Positions 34,607-43,722 of a stretch of DNA of 64,000 nt are shown here, one piece after another. The notes under the pieces are model-generated. The model ran no database searches, was not told the origin of the DNA, and saw only the letters and a list, made by a program, of their open reading frames with translations. Position 1 is the stretch's first letter; every line of letters starts with the position of its first letter. Source of the DNA: CAZKBP01 sp964551015 (GTDB taxonomy: Bacteria; Bacteroidota; Bacteroidia; Cytophagales; Microscillaceae); the NCBI GenBank assembly GCA_964551015.1, contig CAZKBP010000016.1, positions 1 to 64,000 of the forward strand, written 5' to 3'. Position numbers and translations under genes: made by a program.

Positions 34607-36235
34607 ATGAACTTAGAATTTAATAAGAACGAAGACACCCACAAGCAACTCCTTTTCCAACTCCAAAAAAGACTCGAGAAGATTCATGAGGGTGGTGGCC
34701 TCAAACGCATTGAGAAACAACACCAAAAAGGTAAACTCACCGCTCGTGAGCGAATTGATTATCTGATTGATGATGGTTCAGAGTTTTTAGAAATAGGTGC
34801 CCTGGCAGGTTATGAAATGTACCCCGAAGAAGGTGGCTGCCCGGCAGGCGGCGTAGTAACGGGCATCGGCTACGTGCGGGGTCGCCAGTGTATGATCGTT
34901 GCTAATGATGCCACGGTGAAGTCAGGGGCTTGGTTTCCCATTACGGGAAAGAAAAATCTACGCGCTCAGGAAATTGCCATGGAAAACCATTTACCCATTA
35001 TCTATTTAGTAGATAGCGCGGGGATTTACTTGCCTTTGCAAGCCGATATTTTTGCTGATAAAGAGCACTTTGGGAGAATGTTTCGTAATAATGCCCAAAT
35101 GTCGGCTCTGGGAATTGTGCAAGTAGCGGTCATTATGGGTAGTTGCGTGGCGGGGGGAGCCTATCTGCCGATTATGTCCGATGAGGCTATGATCGTGGAA
35201 AAAACTGGCTCTATCTTTTTAGCAGGGCCTTACTTGGTAAAAGCCTCTATCGGAGAAGATATCGATGCCGAGACCTTAGGAGGAGCCACTACGCAAAGTG
35301 AAATCTCCGGCGTAACAGATAATAAATACCCTGACGACCAAAGTGCCTTAGATGCGGTCAAAAATATTTTAGATAAGATAGGAGAATCCGAATCGGCCGG
35401 TTTTAACCGAGTAAAACCCGCCGAACCCAGCCTCGATCCCAAAGAAATCTATGGTCTTTTGCCCGAAGACCGCGTCAAGCCCTACGAAATGCGTGAAATC
35501 ATCAAACGACTCGTGGATAACTCTGAGCTAGATGAATACAAAGAAAAATACGGGCAGTCAATCATCTGTGCCCGTGCTCGGATAGACGGCTGGGCCGTAG
35601 GAATCGTGGCTAATCAACGCAAAGTAGTCAAATCTAAAAAGGGCGAAATGCAAATGGGCGGGGTGATTTACTCAGATTCGGCCGTCAAAGCCGCCCGCTT
35701 TATCGAGATTTGCAACCAGCAGAAAATTCCTTTGGTCTTCCTGCAAGATGTAACGGGCTTTATGGTCGGCAGCCGTGCCGAGCACGGGGGCATCATCAAA
35801 GACGGGGCGAAGATGGTCAGTGCGATGGCAAATTCGGTAGTTCCTAAATTCACGGTTATCATTGGCAATTCCTACGGAGCTGGTAATTACGCGATGTGTG
35901 GCAAAGCTTACGATCCACGCCTGATTTTTGCCTGGCCCAGCGCACAAATTGCCGTCATGAGCGGCAATGCGGCAGCCCAAACTTTATTGCAAATTCAAGT
36001 TGCTTCCCGCAAGGCTAAGGGAGAAGCCATTACGCCCGAAGAAGAACAAAAAATCCTTCAAGAAATAACCGAACGCTACCAAAATCAGTTATCTCCCTAC
36101 TACGCGGCGGCGCGTTTGTGGGTAGATGGAATCATTGATCCGCTTTACACCCGCCGCATGATTTCTATGGGAATAGAAGCTGCTAATCAAGCCCCCATTG
36201 AGAAAAGATACAATGTCGGCGTAATTCAAACATGA
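34607..36235 (+). CDS. Acyl-CoA carboxylase carboxyltransferase subunit, MCC-like
   Basis: A 542-residue biotin-dependent carboxyltransferase beta subunit, which moves CO2 from carboxybiotin to an acyl-CoA (propionyl- or methylcrotonyl-CoA). It has both crotonase-like halves: the first with AGGAYLPIMSDEAMIVEKTGSIF and GGATTQSEISGV, the second with the oxyanion-hole region FLQDVTGFMVG and YGAGNYAMCGKAYDPR. The closing SPYYAAARLWVDGIIDP segment is closest to methylcrotonoyl-CoA carboxylase subunits, so leucine breakdown is plausible, but the exact acyl group is unproven. No biotin carboxylase gene is adjacent. The start ATG at 34607 gives MNLEFNKNEDTHKQLL. Confidence 0.93.
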   Translation: MNLEFNKNEDTHKQLLFQLQKRLEKIHEGGGLKRIEKQHQKGKLTARERIDYLIDDGSEFLEIGALAGYEMYPEEGGCPAGGVVTGIGYVRGRQCMIVANDATVKSGAWFPITGKKNLRAQEIAMENHLPIIYLVDSAGIYLPLQADIFADKEHFGRMFRNNAQMSALGIVQVAVIMGSCVAGGAYLPIMSDEAMIVEKTGSIFLAGPYLVKASIGEDIDAETLGGATTQSEISGVTDNKYPDDQSALDAVKNILDKIGESESAGFNRVKPAEPSLDPKEIYGLLPEDRVKPYEMREIIKRLVDNSELDEYKEKYGQSIICARARIDGWAVGIVANQRKVVKSKKGEMQMGGVIYSDSAVKAARFIEICNQQKIPLVFLQDVTGFMVGSRAEHGGIIKDGAKMVSAMANSVVPKFTVIIGNSYGAGNYAMCGKAYDPRLIFAWPSAQIAVMSGNAAAQTLLQIQVASRKAKGEAITPEEEQKILQEITERYQNQLSPYYAAARLWVDGIIDPLYTRRMISMGIEAANQAPIEKRYNVGVIQT

Positions 36236-36242
36236 TTTTTTG

Positions 36243-36250
36243 TATCTTTG
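36243..36250 (+). promoter_or_regulatory. Candidate -7 box for SirB1-like gene
   Basis: TATCTTTG matches TAnnTTTG exactly, 59 bases before the ATG at 36309. No clear upstream TTTG is visible at -33. Confidence 0.4.
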
Positions 36251-36308
36251 GTATCTACATTTTTTATAATAGTAACCTCGCATTTCTTTGCACAAAGCCC
36301 TTAGTCCA

Positions 36309-37154
36309 ATGCAAATGACCCTGGATGTTAAAGAAATAAAAGCCCTTGTTTCCTTGTTGGAAGATGAAGATTCGGAAATCTTATCGCACGTAGAGCAGAA
36401 AATTCTTTCTCTGGGCGAAGTAATTATTCCCTTTTTAGAAAGTGAATGGGAGTCTAATTTTAGCCCCCAAGTGCAAAGAAGGATTGAAGAGTTGATTCAC
36501 AATCTCCAGTTGAATTCCCTTAAAGTTAAACTGGCCGAATGGAAAGAAAAAGAATCAGATGATTTACTCAAAGGCGTCTGGCTCGTGGCAACTTATCAGT
36601 ATCCTGATCTGGATTTTCGCAAAGTCAAAAAAGAAATTGATAAAGTCTATTACGAGGCTTGGCTCAACCATCGCACCTACGCGAGCCCCAATGACCAAAT
36701 CCGAAACTTAAATCACGTGATCTTCCGCAAGTTAGGTTTCGCCTCCAATACGCAAAATTTTCACGCGCCGGGCAACTCCATGATTAATATCGTGTTAGAA
36801 ACACGCAAAGGCAATCCTATTAGCCTCTGTATTATCTACATGCTCATTGCACAAAGACTGAAAGTACCCGTTTTTGGCGTGAACCTGCCTAACCTCTTCG
36901 TACTTACTTACAAATCTGACGAAACCCAGTTTTATATCAATGCATTTAACAAAGGGCTTGTTTTCTCCAAAACGGATATCAATAATTACGTTGCACAGCT
37001 TAAGTTGAATCCTTCCGAGCGATTCTATCAGCCTTGTTCCCATCTAGAAATCATTAAACGAATGCTCCGAAATTTAGTAGTTGCCTTCGAGAAATTAGGA
37101 GAAGCGCATAAAGTTGATGAAGTAAAGCAACTTTTAACCGAAATATCCGAATAA
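36309..37154 (+). CDS. SirB1-like transglutaminase-fold protein
   Basis: A 281-residue cytoplasmic protein of the SirB1/UPF0162 type, with the transglutaminase-like N-terminal domain. Diagnostic stretches are LNHVIFRKLGFASNTQNFHAPGNSMI and the ETRKGNPISLCIIYMLIAQRL segment, where the family usually shows G-x-P-I-S-L. The catalytic cysteine of true transglutaminases lies in this region (SLCIIY). The E. coli-type C-terminal TPR region is short. Function is unknown in general. The frame opens at a TTG (36288); the ATGs at 36309 or 36315 are better starts. Confidence 0.85.
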   Translation: MQMTLDVKEIKALVSLLEDEDSEILSHVEQKILSLGEVIIPFLESEWESNFSPQVQRRIEELIHNLQLNSLKVKLAEWKEKESDDLLKGVWLVATYQYPDLDFRKVKKEIDKVYYEAWLNHRTYASPNDQIRNLNHVIFRKLGFASNTQNFHAPGNSMINIVLETRKGNPISLCIIYMLIAQRLKVPVFGVNLPNLFVLTYKSDETQFYINAFNKGLVFSKTDINNYVAQLKLNPSERFYQPCSHLEIIKRMLRNLVVAFEKLGEAHKVDEVKQLLTEISE

Positions 37155-37217
37155 GTAAAGAGAATATCCAGCCATCTGCTCCAGAGTCATACTTCACATT
37201 TTATTTATCCACTTTTC

Positions 37218-37249
37218 TTGTAAAGAGGTTACTTTTTTATGTACTTTTG
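37218..37249 (+). promoter_or_regulatory. Promoter of the porU-porV unit
   Basis: TTG at 37218-37220 and TACTTTTG at 37242-37249, spaced by 21 bases, fit the Bacteroidota consensus. Transcription would start near 37256, giving an 85-nt leader before porU. Confidence 0.55.
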
Positions 37250-37340
37250 CATTAATCGATAGCCGCTACCTCAATAACCCGCGAATGACGAAGCTCTACT
37301 AATCAAACAACCCTTAAATTCTAATTGAACAGTAGTTCTT

Positions 37341-40300
37341 ATGAGACTTTCTATTCTACAAAAAATAGCACCTGCTATATTTTGGTTATGGATGGCTCAA
37401 TTATCAACATCGGCTCAGACTGCAAATGAATCTGTGCTCGCCCAGGGAAATTGGTACAAACTAGCCATCACAGAAACAGGCATCTACAAGGTTGATGCGA
37501 ACCTTCTACGTAACCTAGGAATCAATCTAGAAAATATTGATCCTCGAAATCTGGCCATCTATGGCCAAGGGGGAGGTATGCTTCCACAAAATACAGCTAC
37601 GCCCCGCCTTGATGATTTGCAGGAAAACGCCATCTACCTAGAGGGAGAAGCTGATGGCAACTTTGGCAACAATGACTACCTCCTCTTCTATGCACAAGGC
37701 CCAGATGCTTGGCGTTACCAGCCTGACTCTTCGGTCTTGACCTTTGAACACGAGAAAAATCTTTACGCAGACACCGCTTTTTATTTTCTGACGATTCAAG
37801 ACCATCCCGGCCTCAGGATTAATCCACAAAACTCTACGGCTGGGGCTAGTTATCAAGTGCGAAATTTTGATGACTACTTCTTCCACGAGGTAGAAGAAAA
37901 CAATATCATTGGTTCAGGGCGACGCTGGTACGGCGAGTCTTTTAACTTCATCAACGAAAGACAATTCAATTTCCCCTTAGAAGGGGTTAGCTCCGATAGT
38001 ATAAGGATTTCCGCGGCGGTGATGGCTCGTTCTACCCAAGCCACTCAATTTGAGTTTTGGATTGGAAGCCAAAAAGTTGATTCTGTGCAAATGCCTCCCT
38101 TGCCCAATGGCACCTATGATCCCAAAGGATTTGACAAAAATATTGATTTCAGGATTGCTAGCAGTCAATTAGCAGGTAACCAAGCGATTGACCTCCTCCT
38201 GCGATACATCACCAACGGCGGAAACGGAGTGGGTTATCTAGATTATTTACGCTTCAACTTCCAGCGTACACTCAGACTTTACGGAAGCCAGACGGCTTTT
38301 CGCTCTATGGAGAGTATGCAATTCCCTGTGTCAGAATTTATGGTACAGAATGCCTCTACACAGACGCAAATCTGGGATATTACTGACCCACAGCAGGCGC
38401 GAAGGCAAACTTTTCAGTTGAATGGCAACCAAGCAAATTTCAGTGTTGCTACCCAAGATCAAATCAGAGAATTTGTGATCTTCAATCCCTCACAACTGCC
38501 TACGCCGATTGCCCAAGGCCGAGTTTCCAATCAGAATTTACACGGTCTGCCCGTGCCCAATTTGGTCATCATCTCTCCACCTGCTTTCCTCTCTGAAGCG
38601 CAACGTTTGGCTACTTTTCGGCGAGTTCATGATGGCCTGACCACGGTTGTCGTTACGCCTCAGCAAATTTATAATGAGTTTTCCTCCGGTCGTCAGGATA
38701 TCACAGCCATTCGAGATTTTATGAAGATGCTTTACGACAAAGATAGTCAGGCACTTCGCTACCTCCTACTCTTGGGAGATGCCTCTTATGATTATAAGAA
38801 TCGCGTACCTAATAATAGCAACTGGGTGCCTGTATACGAAGCCAGAGAATCTTTACATCCCATCGATAGCTATTCTTCGGATGATTATTATGGCTTTTTG
38901 GAAGATGGAGAAGGTGAATGGAGAGAAACTGGCTTTGGAGGAGATCACGACCTAGAAATTGGTATCGGCCGTCTTCCTGTAAAAAATCTATCCGAAGCTC
39001 GAGTAGTAGTGGACAAATTGATCACTTATGGCTCTAATGAAAACGCAAGAGGTAATTGGCGTAATCAGCTGAGCTTTATCGCAGATGATGGCGACCAAAA
39101 TGTACACCAAAGAGATGCTGACAATATTGCTGAAAGTTTAGAGGCACAATATCCCAATTATCTGGTCAACAAGCTATATATGGATGCCTTTGAGCAGGTC
39201 TCTACGGCTAATGGTGAATTAGCGCCCCGCCTCGCAGAGCGTATGAACAAGGAGGTAGAACAAGGAAATCTAATTGTTAACTTTACTGGACACGGAGGGG
39301 AGATTGGTTGGACTGAGGAGAGAATACTAGATATTGCCCAAATTCAGAGTTGGGAAAATCCTGAGAACCTACCCTTGTTCGTAACCGCTACTTGCGAATT
39401 TGGACGTTATGATGATCCACGAGTGGTCTCGGGAGCAGAAGAGGTAGTACTCAGCCCCCGAGGCGGAGGCATCGGCTTAATCACGACCACACGTCCCGTT
39501 TTCTCAAATACGAATTTTCAACTAAACAAAGCATTCTACGCCGCTATTTTCGAGCCCATCCATGGTGAAATGCCCCGTTTGGGAGATGCTTTTGTGATTA
39601 CTAAAAATAATAGTTTGAGTGGCATCAATAATCGCAATTTCTCCCTATTAGGAGACCCTTCCATGCGATTAGCCTATCCAGAAAAGGAAATCTTCGTCAC
39701 TCATATTAACGAAAAACCTGTCAATACCGAAATAGATACGCTGGGCGCACTGCAAGAAGTGACCCTAAGAGGTAAAATCGTGGGTCAAGATGCCCAGATT
39801 GATCTTGACTTTGATGGTTTACTCGAGGCAAAAGTTTATGACAAAAGGCAAACCGTTAGCACCCTCGGTACGGCAGCAAGAGTCATGGATTATCAAGACC
39901 GAAATGTATCCTTATTTCAAGGTCAGGCAACGGTCAAAGACGGCCAATTCACGCTAACTTTTGTAATCCCCAAAGACATTGACTACCGGCTAGGGTCTGG
40001 TAAGGTGAGCCTCTACGCCAAGCAAACCAACGGCCTTAGCGATGCTCACGGTAGCTTTACGCAACTCCTCATCGGCGGAGGTGGCCAAAATACAGGCTTG
40101 ACAGACAACGAGCCCCCTGAAATCACCCTTTATATGGACGATGTATCTTTCCAATCTGGTGATGTGGTCAACCCAGACGCGACTCTGATTGCTCAGCTTA
40201 GCGACGAAAATGGCATCAACATTTCAAATCTGGGCATTGGACACGAAATCACGGCTACCCTCAGCACTACCCACCAGGAAGTGCCTGATCGTATCATTCT

Positions 40301-40775
40301 CAATGAATATTATTTAGCCGATCAAGATACTTATCAAAGTGGAAGTGTGGTATATCCTCTGGAGAATCTAGCACCTGGCACTTACACTTTGAATTTGAAA
40401 GCTTGGGATACCTATAACAATTCTGCAGAAAAATCCATCCAATTCTTGGTGGCCGAAGATCCAGTATTAGCACTGGAAGCAGTCTTTAATTATCCCAACC
40501 CATTAAGAGAAGAAACAACATTCAGCTTCAGCCATAACCAATCAGGAGAAAACCTGGAGGTAAGAGTCGATATATATGACTCGAGAGGAAAACAAGTCCA
40601 AACCTTGCAACACCTGATTAACCAGAGCACCAAACAAATAGAAATGCACTGGAACGGGTTAGACCGTGAAGGCAGACGGATTACGAACGGTGTGTATGTA
40701 TACCGGATTACGGTCTACAACCCTGCTCGTGATACTTCAGGACAAGTTACTCAAAAGTTAATCGTCATCCATTAA
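37341..40775 (+). CDS. porU: Type IX secretion sortase PorU
   Basis: PorU is the outer membrane-associated C25-family cysteine transpeptidase of the type IX secretion system; it removes C-terminal signals from cargo and attaches cargo to lipopolysaccharide. The 1144-residue protein has a signal peptide (about 1-25), an N-terminal beta-rich prodomain and a gingipain-like catalytic domain. The catalytic His is in GHGGEIGW (near residue 650) and the catalytic Cys in TATCEFGRYDD (near 682). Ig-like domains follow, and it ends with its own T9SS C-terminal domain (about 1045-1144, FNYPNPLREETTFSF ... GVYVYRITVY). It lies 53 bp upstream of porV, as in many Bacteroidota. Confidence 0.95.
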   Translation: MRLSILQKIAPAIFWLWMAQLSTSAQTANESVLAQGNWYKLAITETGIYKVDANLLRNLGINLENIDPRNLAIYGQGGGMLPQNTATPRLDDLQENAIYLEGEADGNFGNNDYLLFYAQGPDAWRYQPDSSVLTFEHEKNLYADTAFYFLTIQDHPGLRINPQNSTAGASYQVRNFDDYFFHEVEENNIIGSGRRWYGESFNFINERQFNFPLEGVSSDSIRISAAVMARSTQATQFEFWIGSQKVDSVQMPPLPNGTYDPKGFDKNIDFRIASSQLAGNQAIDLLLRYITNGGNGVGYLDYLRFNFQRTLRLYGSQTAFRSMESMQFPVSEFMVQNASTQTQIWDITDPQQARRQTFQLNGNQANFSVATQDQIREFVIFNPSQLPTPIAQGRVSNQNLHGLPVPNLVIISPPAFLSEAQRLATFRRVHDGLTTVVVTPQQIYNEFSSGRQDITAIRDFMKMLYDKDSQALRYLLLLGDASYDYKNRVPNNSNWVPVYEARESLHPIDSYSSDDYYGFLEDGEGEWRETGFGGDHDLEIGIGRLPVKNLSEARVVVDKLITYGSNENARGNWRNQLSFIADDGDQNVHQRDADNIAESLEAQYPNYLVNKLYMDAFEQVSTANGELAPRLAERMNKEVEQGNLIVNFTGHGGEIGWTEERILDIAQIQSWENPENLPLFVTATCEFGRYDDPRVVSGAEEVVLSPRGGGIGLITTTRPVFSNTNFQLNKAFYAAIFEPIHGEMPRLGDAFVITKNNSLSGINNRNFSLLGDPSMRLAYPEKEIFVTHINEKPVNTEIDTLGALQEVTLRGKIVGQDAQIDLDFDGLLEAKVYDKRQTVSTLGTAARVMDYQDRNVSLFQGQATVKDGQFTLTFVIPKDIDYRLGSGKVSLYAKQTNGLSDAHGSFTQLLIGGGGQNTGLTDNEPPEITLYMDDVSFQSGDVVNPDATLIAQLSDENGINISNLGIGHEITATLSTTHQEVPDRIILNEYYLADQDTYQSGSVVYPLENLAPGTYTLNLKAWDTYNNSAEKSIQFLVAEDPVLALEAVFNYPNPLREETTFSFSHNQSGENLEVRVDIYDSRGKQVQTLQHLINQSTKQIEMHWNGLDREGRRITNGVYVYRITVYNPARDTSGQVTQKLIVIH

Positions 40776-40828
40776 ATGAAAATCTATTAAAACACGGTAA
40801 AATTTTTAAAAATTAAATCATTAGGAAA

Positions 40829-42061
40829 ATGTTCAGTAGCAAAAAACTAACCCTATGTGTATTGGTGCTCGCTTATGTAGGCATCATGGCTGTGGAGGCA
40901 CAGAATCCGACCAGTATTATCCTTCAGCAAGATACTACCCGACGTCCTATCACGACGGCGGTTCCTTTCTTGGCCATTACCCCTGATGCTCGCTCTGCTG
41001 CTTTGGGAGACGCAGGAGTAGCGATTTCACCAGATGCCAATGCCATCTATTGGAATCCAGCAAAGTTAGCTTTCGCACCAGATAAGTACGGAGTATCCCT
41101 TTCTTACAATCCCTGGCTACGAAATCTGGTAGACGATATGTTCTTGGCTTTCCTGTCGGGCTACTACAAGATGGATGACAAGCAGGCTTTTGCCGCGTCT
41201 CTACGCTATTTCAATATGGGCGATATTCAATTTACCGATATTGAAGGGAATCCGATTCGTGACTTTAGTCCCCGTGAATTTGCTTTTGCGGCTACTTACT
41301 CGCGTAAATTAAGTGAACGAATCGGCGTGGCGATCTCGGGTCGTTTTATCCACTCGAATCTTTCTGCGAACCTCGTGTTACCCAACCAACAAGAAAGTAA
41401 GCCCGGTACCACGGGTGCGGCAGATATTGCCTTTTATTACAACAATAAAGACCTCAAGTTGGCAGGCCGTCCGGCTAGTTTGGCTTTTGGGGTGAATATT
41501 TCAAACATTGGTGCGAAAATCTCCTACTCCAATGACAATGAGCAGGATTTTATTCCCACTAACCTTCGTGTTGGTACGGCTTTTACCACGAGCTTAGATC
41601 CTTTGGATAGAAATACCTTGACCTTTGCTTTGGACCTGAATAAATTGATGGTGCCTACTCCTCCTCGCATCAATAGTCAGGGGGAAATCGTTGAAGGAAC
41701 TGACCCGCGTGATATAACCGTACTGAGCGGTATCTTTGGTTCTTTTACCGATGCGCCCGATGGGTTTAGTGAAGAGTTGCAAGAGTTTACCATTTCTACG
41801 GGTCTGGAGTATTTTTATCACGATCAATTGGGAAATCCTGTCTTTGCGGCACGTGCGGGTTATTTCAATGAGCACGAAAACAAAGGGAATCGTAAATATT
41901 TTACCGTGGGGATTGGTGCATACTATCGCCAGTTTGGTTTAGATGTAGCTTATTTGATTCCTCAAGGACAGAGCAATAACAATCCCTTAGCTGAAACCGT
42001 CAGGTTTACTTTATCGCTTGCCTTCCCTGACAAAGATGATACGGGCGAAGTTGGAAGCTAA
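40829..42061 (+). CDS. porV: Type IX secretion outer membrane protein PorV
   Basis: PorV is a FadL-like outer membrane beta-barrel that binds T9SS substrates at the SprA translocon and hands them to PorU. The 410-residue protein has a signal peptide (about 1-24, VEAQ) and the diagnostic opening ITTAVPFLAITPDARSAALG and GVAISPDANAIYWNPAK, and it ends with a barrel strand (ETVRFTLSLAFPD). It follows porU by 53 bp. A hairpin at 42084-42119 lies just after it. Cargo in this window is limited to PorU itself. Confidence 0.95.
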   Translation: MFSSKKLTLCVLVLAYVGIMAVEAQNPTSIILQQDTTRRPITTAVPFLAITPDARSAALGDAGVAISPDANAIYWNPAKLAFAPDKYGVSLSYNPWLRNLVDDMFLAFLSGYYKMDDKQAFAASLRYFNMGDIQFTDIEGNPIRDFSPREFAFAATYSRKLSERIGVAISGRFIHSNLSANLVLPNQQESKPGTTGAADIAFYYNNKDLKLAGRPASLAFGVNISNIGAKISYSNDNEQDFIPTNLRVGTAFTTSLDPLDRNTLTFALDLNKLMVPTPPRINSQGEIVEGTDPRDITVLSGIFGSFTDAPDGFSEELQEFTISTGLEYFYHDQLGNPVFAARAGYFNEHENKGNRKYFTVGIGAYYRQFGLDVAYLIPQGQSNNNPLAETVRFTLSLAFPDKDDTGEVGS

Positions 42062-42083
42062 GACTCAATAATTTTTTGAGCGT

Positions 42084-42119
42084 ACTCAAGCTAAATTCTA
42101 GGGTGATTTTAGCTTGGGT
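42084..42119 (+). terminator. Hairpin after porV
   Basis: ACTCAAGCTAAA (42084-42095) pairs with TTTAGCTTGGGT (42108-42119), 11 of 12 positions, 12-nt loop. No long T run follows, so termination is partial at best, but it marks the border between porV and its paralogue. Confidence 0.45.
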
Positions 42120-42275
42120 ATTCTCTCATTAATCAAGTCATCAATCCCCCTATGACTTCTCCCGAGGAAAACCTCCTTAGCAATTTATCAGCATAAACTT
42201 CTTCATAAATGCGGAAAAGTGTTGCTAGATACAAAAAGATTCTATAAAATAAGAACTAATTCCTGTCTATTCCTC

Positions 42276-42304
42276 TTTGATAGAGAAATGGCAAATTAAT
42301 CTTG
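42276..42304 (+). promoter_or_regulatory. Candidate promoter of the second PorV gene
   Basis: TTTG at 42276-42279 and TAATCTTG at 42297-42304 (one mismatch to TAnnTTTG) are 17 bases apart. The box overlaps the TTG that opens the long frame at 42277, so translation must begin later, at the ATG at 42361. Confidence 0.45.
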
Positions 42305-42360
42305 GCTTTTTACCAAAAAGACAAAAGGTGTTCTTTTTCGGTTTTACGAAATTAAAGGAT

Positions 42361-43584
42361 ATGCACACAAGAAAAGCATCCATTTACCTTGGCCTGTGGA
42401 TTATTTTATTCACCTTACCTTCTACTTGGGCACAAAATCACGCTCCCACGAGTATTGTTTTACAACAAGACACCAGCCGACGCCCCATTACCACCGCGGT
42501 TCCTTTTTTAGCAATTGCTCCAGATGCTCGTTCGGCGGGTCTAGGAGAAGCCGGAGTCGCTATTTCCTCCGATGCCAACGCGATTTATTGGAATCCTGCC
42601 AAATTAGTTTTTGCCGAAACGCCCTTTGAAATATCCTTCTCGTATGCCCCTTGGTTGAGAAATTTGGTAGATGATATGTTCCTGAGTTTCCTTTCTGCTT
42701 ATTATCAATTAGATGATAAGCAAGCAGTGGGGATTTCTTTGCGCTACTTCAGTCTGGGTGATGTCGAGTTCACCAATATGTCTGGCAATATCATTGGTAA
42801 TTTTCATCCACGTGAATTCGCCAGTACCCTGACTTACTCTCGCCAATTAGGACGAAACGTGGGCTTAGCCATCAGTGGACGCTTTATTTATTCTAATATT
42901 ACGGGCAATCTAACCTTGGCTAATCAGCAATCCAGTAAAGCTGGCATCACAGGAGCGGCAGACATGGCTTTCTACTATAGAAAAAATAATTTAAAGATCG
43001 CAGGCAGACCTTCTCATTTATCTTTTGGAGTCAATATCTCCAACTTAGGTGCTAAGATTTCTTACTCCAATCGCAACGAACAAGATTTTATCCCTACCAA
43101 TCTTCGTTTCGGTTCGGCCTTGATGACCAAGCTAGATCCCTTGGAAAGAAATAGCATCATGTTTACCGTGGATTTTAACAAATTGATGGTGCCTACCCCT
43201 TCTCGGATTGATAATTCAGGCACTGACCCCAGCGATCAAACGGTGCTGAGCGGTGTATTTGGTTCCTTTGCGGATGCGCCCAATGGTTTTCGTGAAGAAC
43301 TGCAAGAGATCACGACCTCGATGGGGGTAGAATATATTTACCATAATTACGAGGGAGAAGACATTTTCGCGGCTCGCGTAGGTTATTTTAATGAGCACGA
43401 AAACAAAGGGAATCGCAAATACTTTACCGTAGGGGTAGGGCTTAGCTACCGCTTGGTAGGCTTTGACATGGCTTACCTCATTCCACAAAACCAAGCCGCT
43501 AATAACCCCTTGGCCGAAACCCTCCGCTTCACTTTGTCTCTGGGGGCAGACTCCTTCAAAAAGGTAGAAGACGAAGTACAGTGA
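42361..43584 (+). CDS. PorV paralogue, tandem duplicate
   Basis: A 407-residue outer membrane barrel closely related to the porV product just upstream over its full length. Both open with PTSI-V/I-LQQDT-x-RRPITTAVPFLAI and share GVAIS-DANAIYWNPAKL, YSNx-NEQDFIPTNLR, LDLNKLMVPTP and the EHENKGNRKYFTVG segment. It has its own signal peptide (about 1-23, TWAQ). It therefore looks like a recent in-place duplicate, possibly with a different cargo preference. A terminator-like hairpin and a candidate promoter separate it from porV. In other Bacteroidota such extra PorV-like proteins (PorP, LptO or PorV2) have been linked to particular cargo sets; that role is inference here. Confidence 0.9.
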   Translation: MHTRKASIYLGLWIILFTLPSTWAQNHAPTSIVLQQDTSRRPITTAVPFLAIAPDARSAGLGEAGVAISSDANAIYWNPAKLVFAETPFEISFSYAPWLRNLVDDMFLSFLSAYYQLDDKQAVGISLRYFSLGDVEFTNMSGNIIGNFHPREFASTLTYSRQLGRNVGLAISGRFIYSNITGNLTLANQQSSKAGITGAADMAFYYRKNNLKIAGRPSHLSFGVNISNLGAKISYSNRNEQDFIPTNLRFGSALMTKLDPLERNSIMFTVDFNKLMVPTPSRIDNSGTDPSDQTVLSGVFGSFADAPNGFREELQEITTSMGVEYIYHNYEGEDIFAARVGYFNEHENKGNRKYFTVGVGLSYRLVGFDMAYLIPQNQAANNPLAETLRFTLSLGADSFKKVEDEVQ

Positions 43585-43666
43585 TCTTGTGTTGTAGTCG
43601 AGAGAACAGATCGTCCTTTTTTATTCGGAAAAAACAGATAAAGTATCCCTCAAGGTCAGTTATGGT

Positions 43667-43697
43667 TTTTTCTAGAAGTAGCTTTTCGCTAACTTTG
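43667..43697 (+). promoter_or_regulatory. Promoter of the M16-like gene
   Basis: TTTT at 43667-43670 and TAACTTTG at 43690-43697 with 19 bases between them fit the Bacteroidota pattern with one base changed upstream. Transcription would start near 43704, about 19 bases before the ATG. Confidence 0.5.
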
Positions 43698-43722
43698 GCT
43701 TTCACCATTTTTTTACTTTTAT

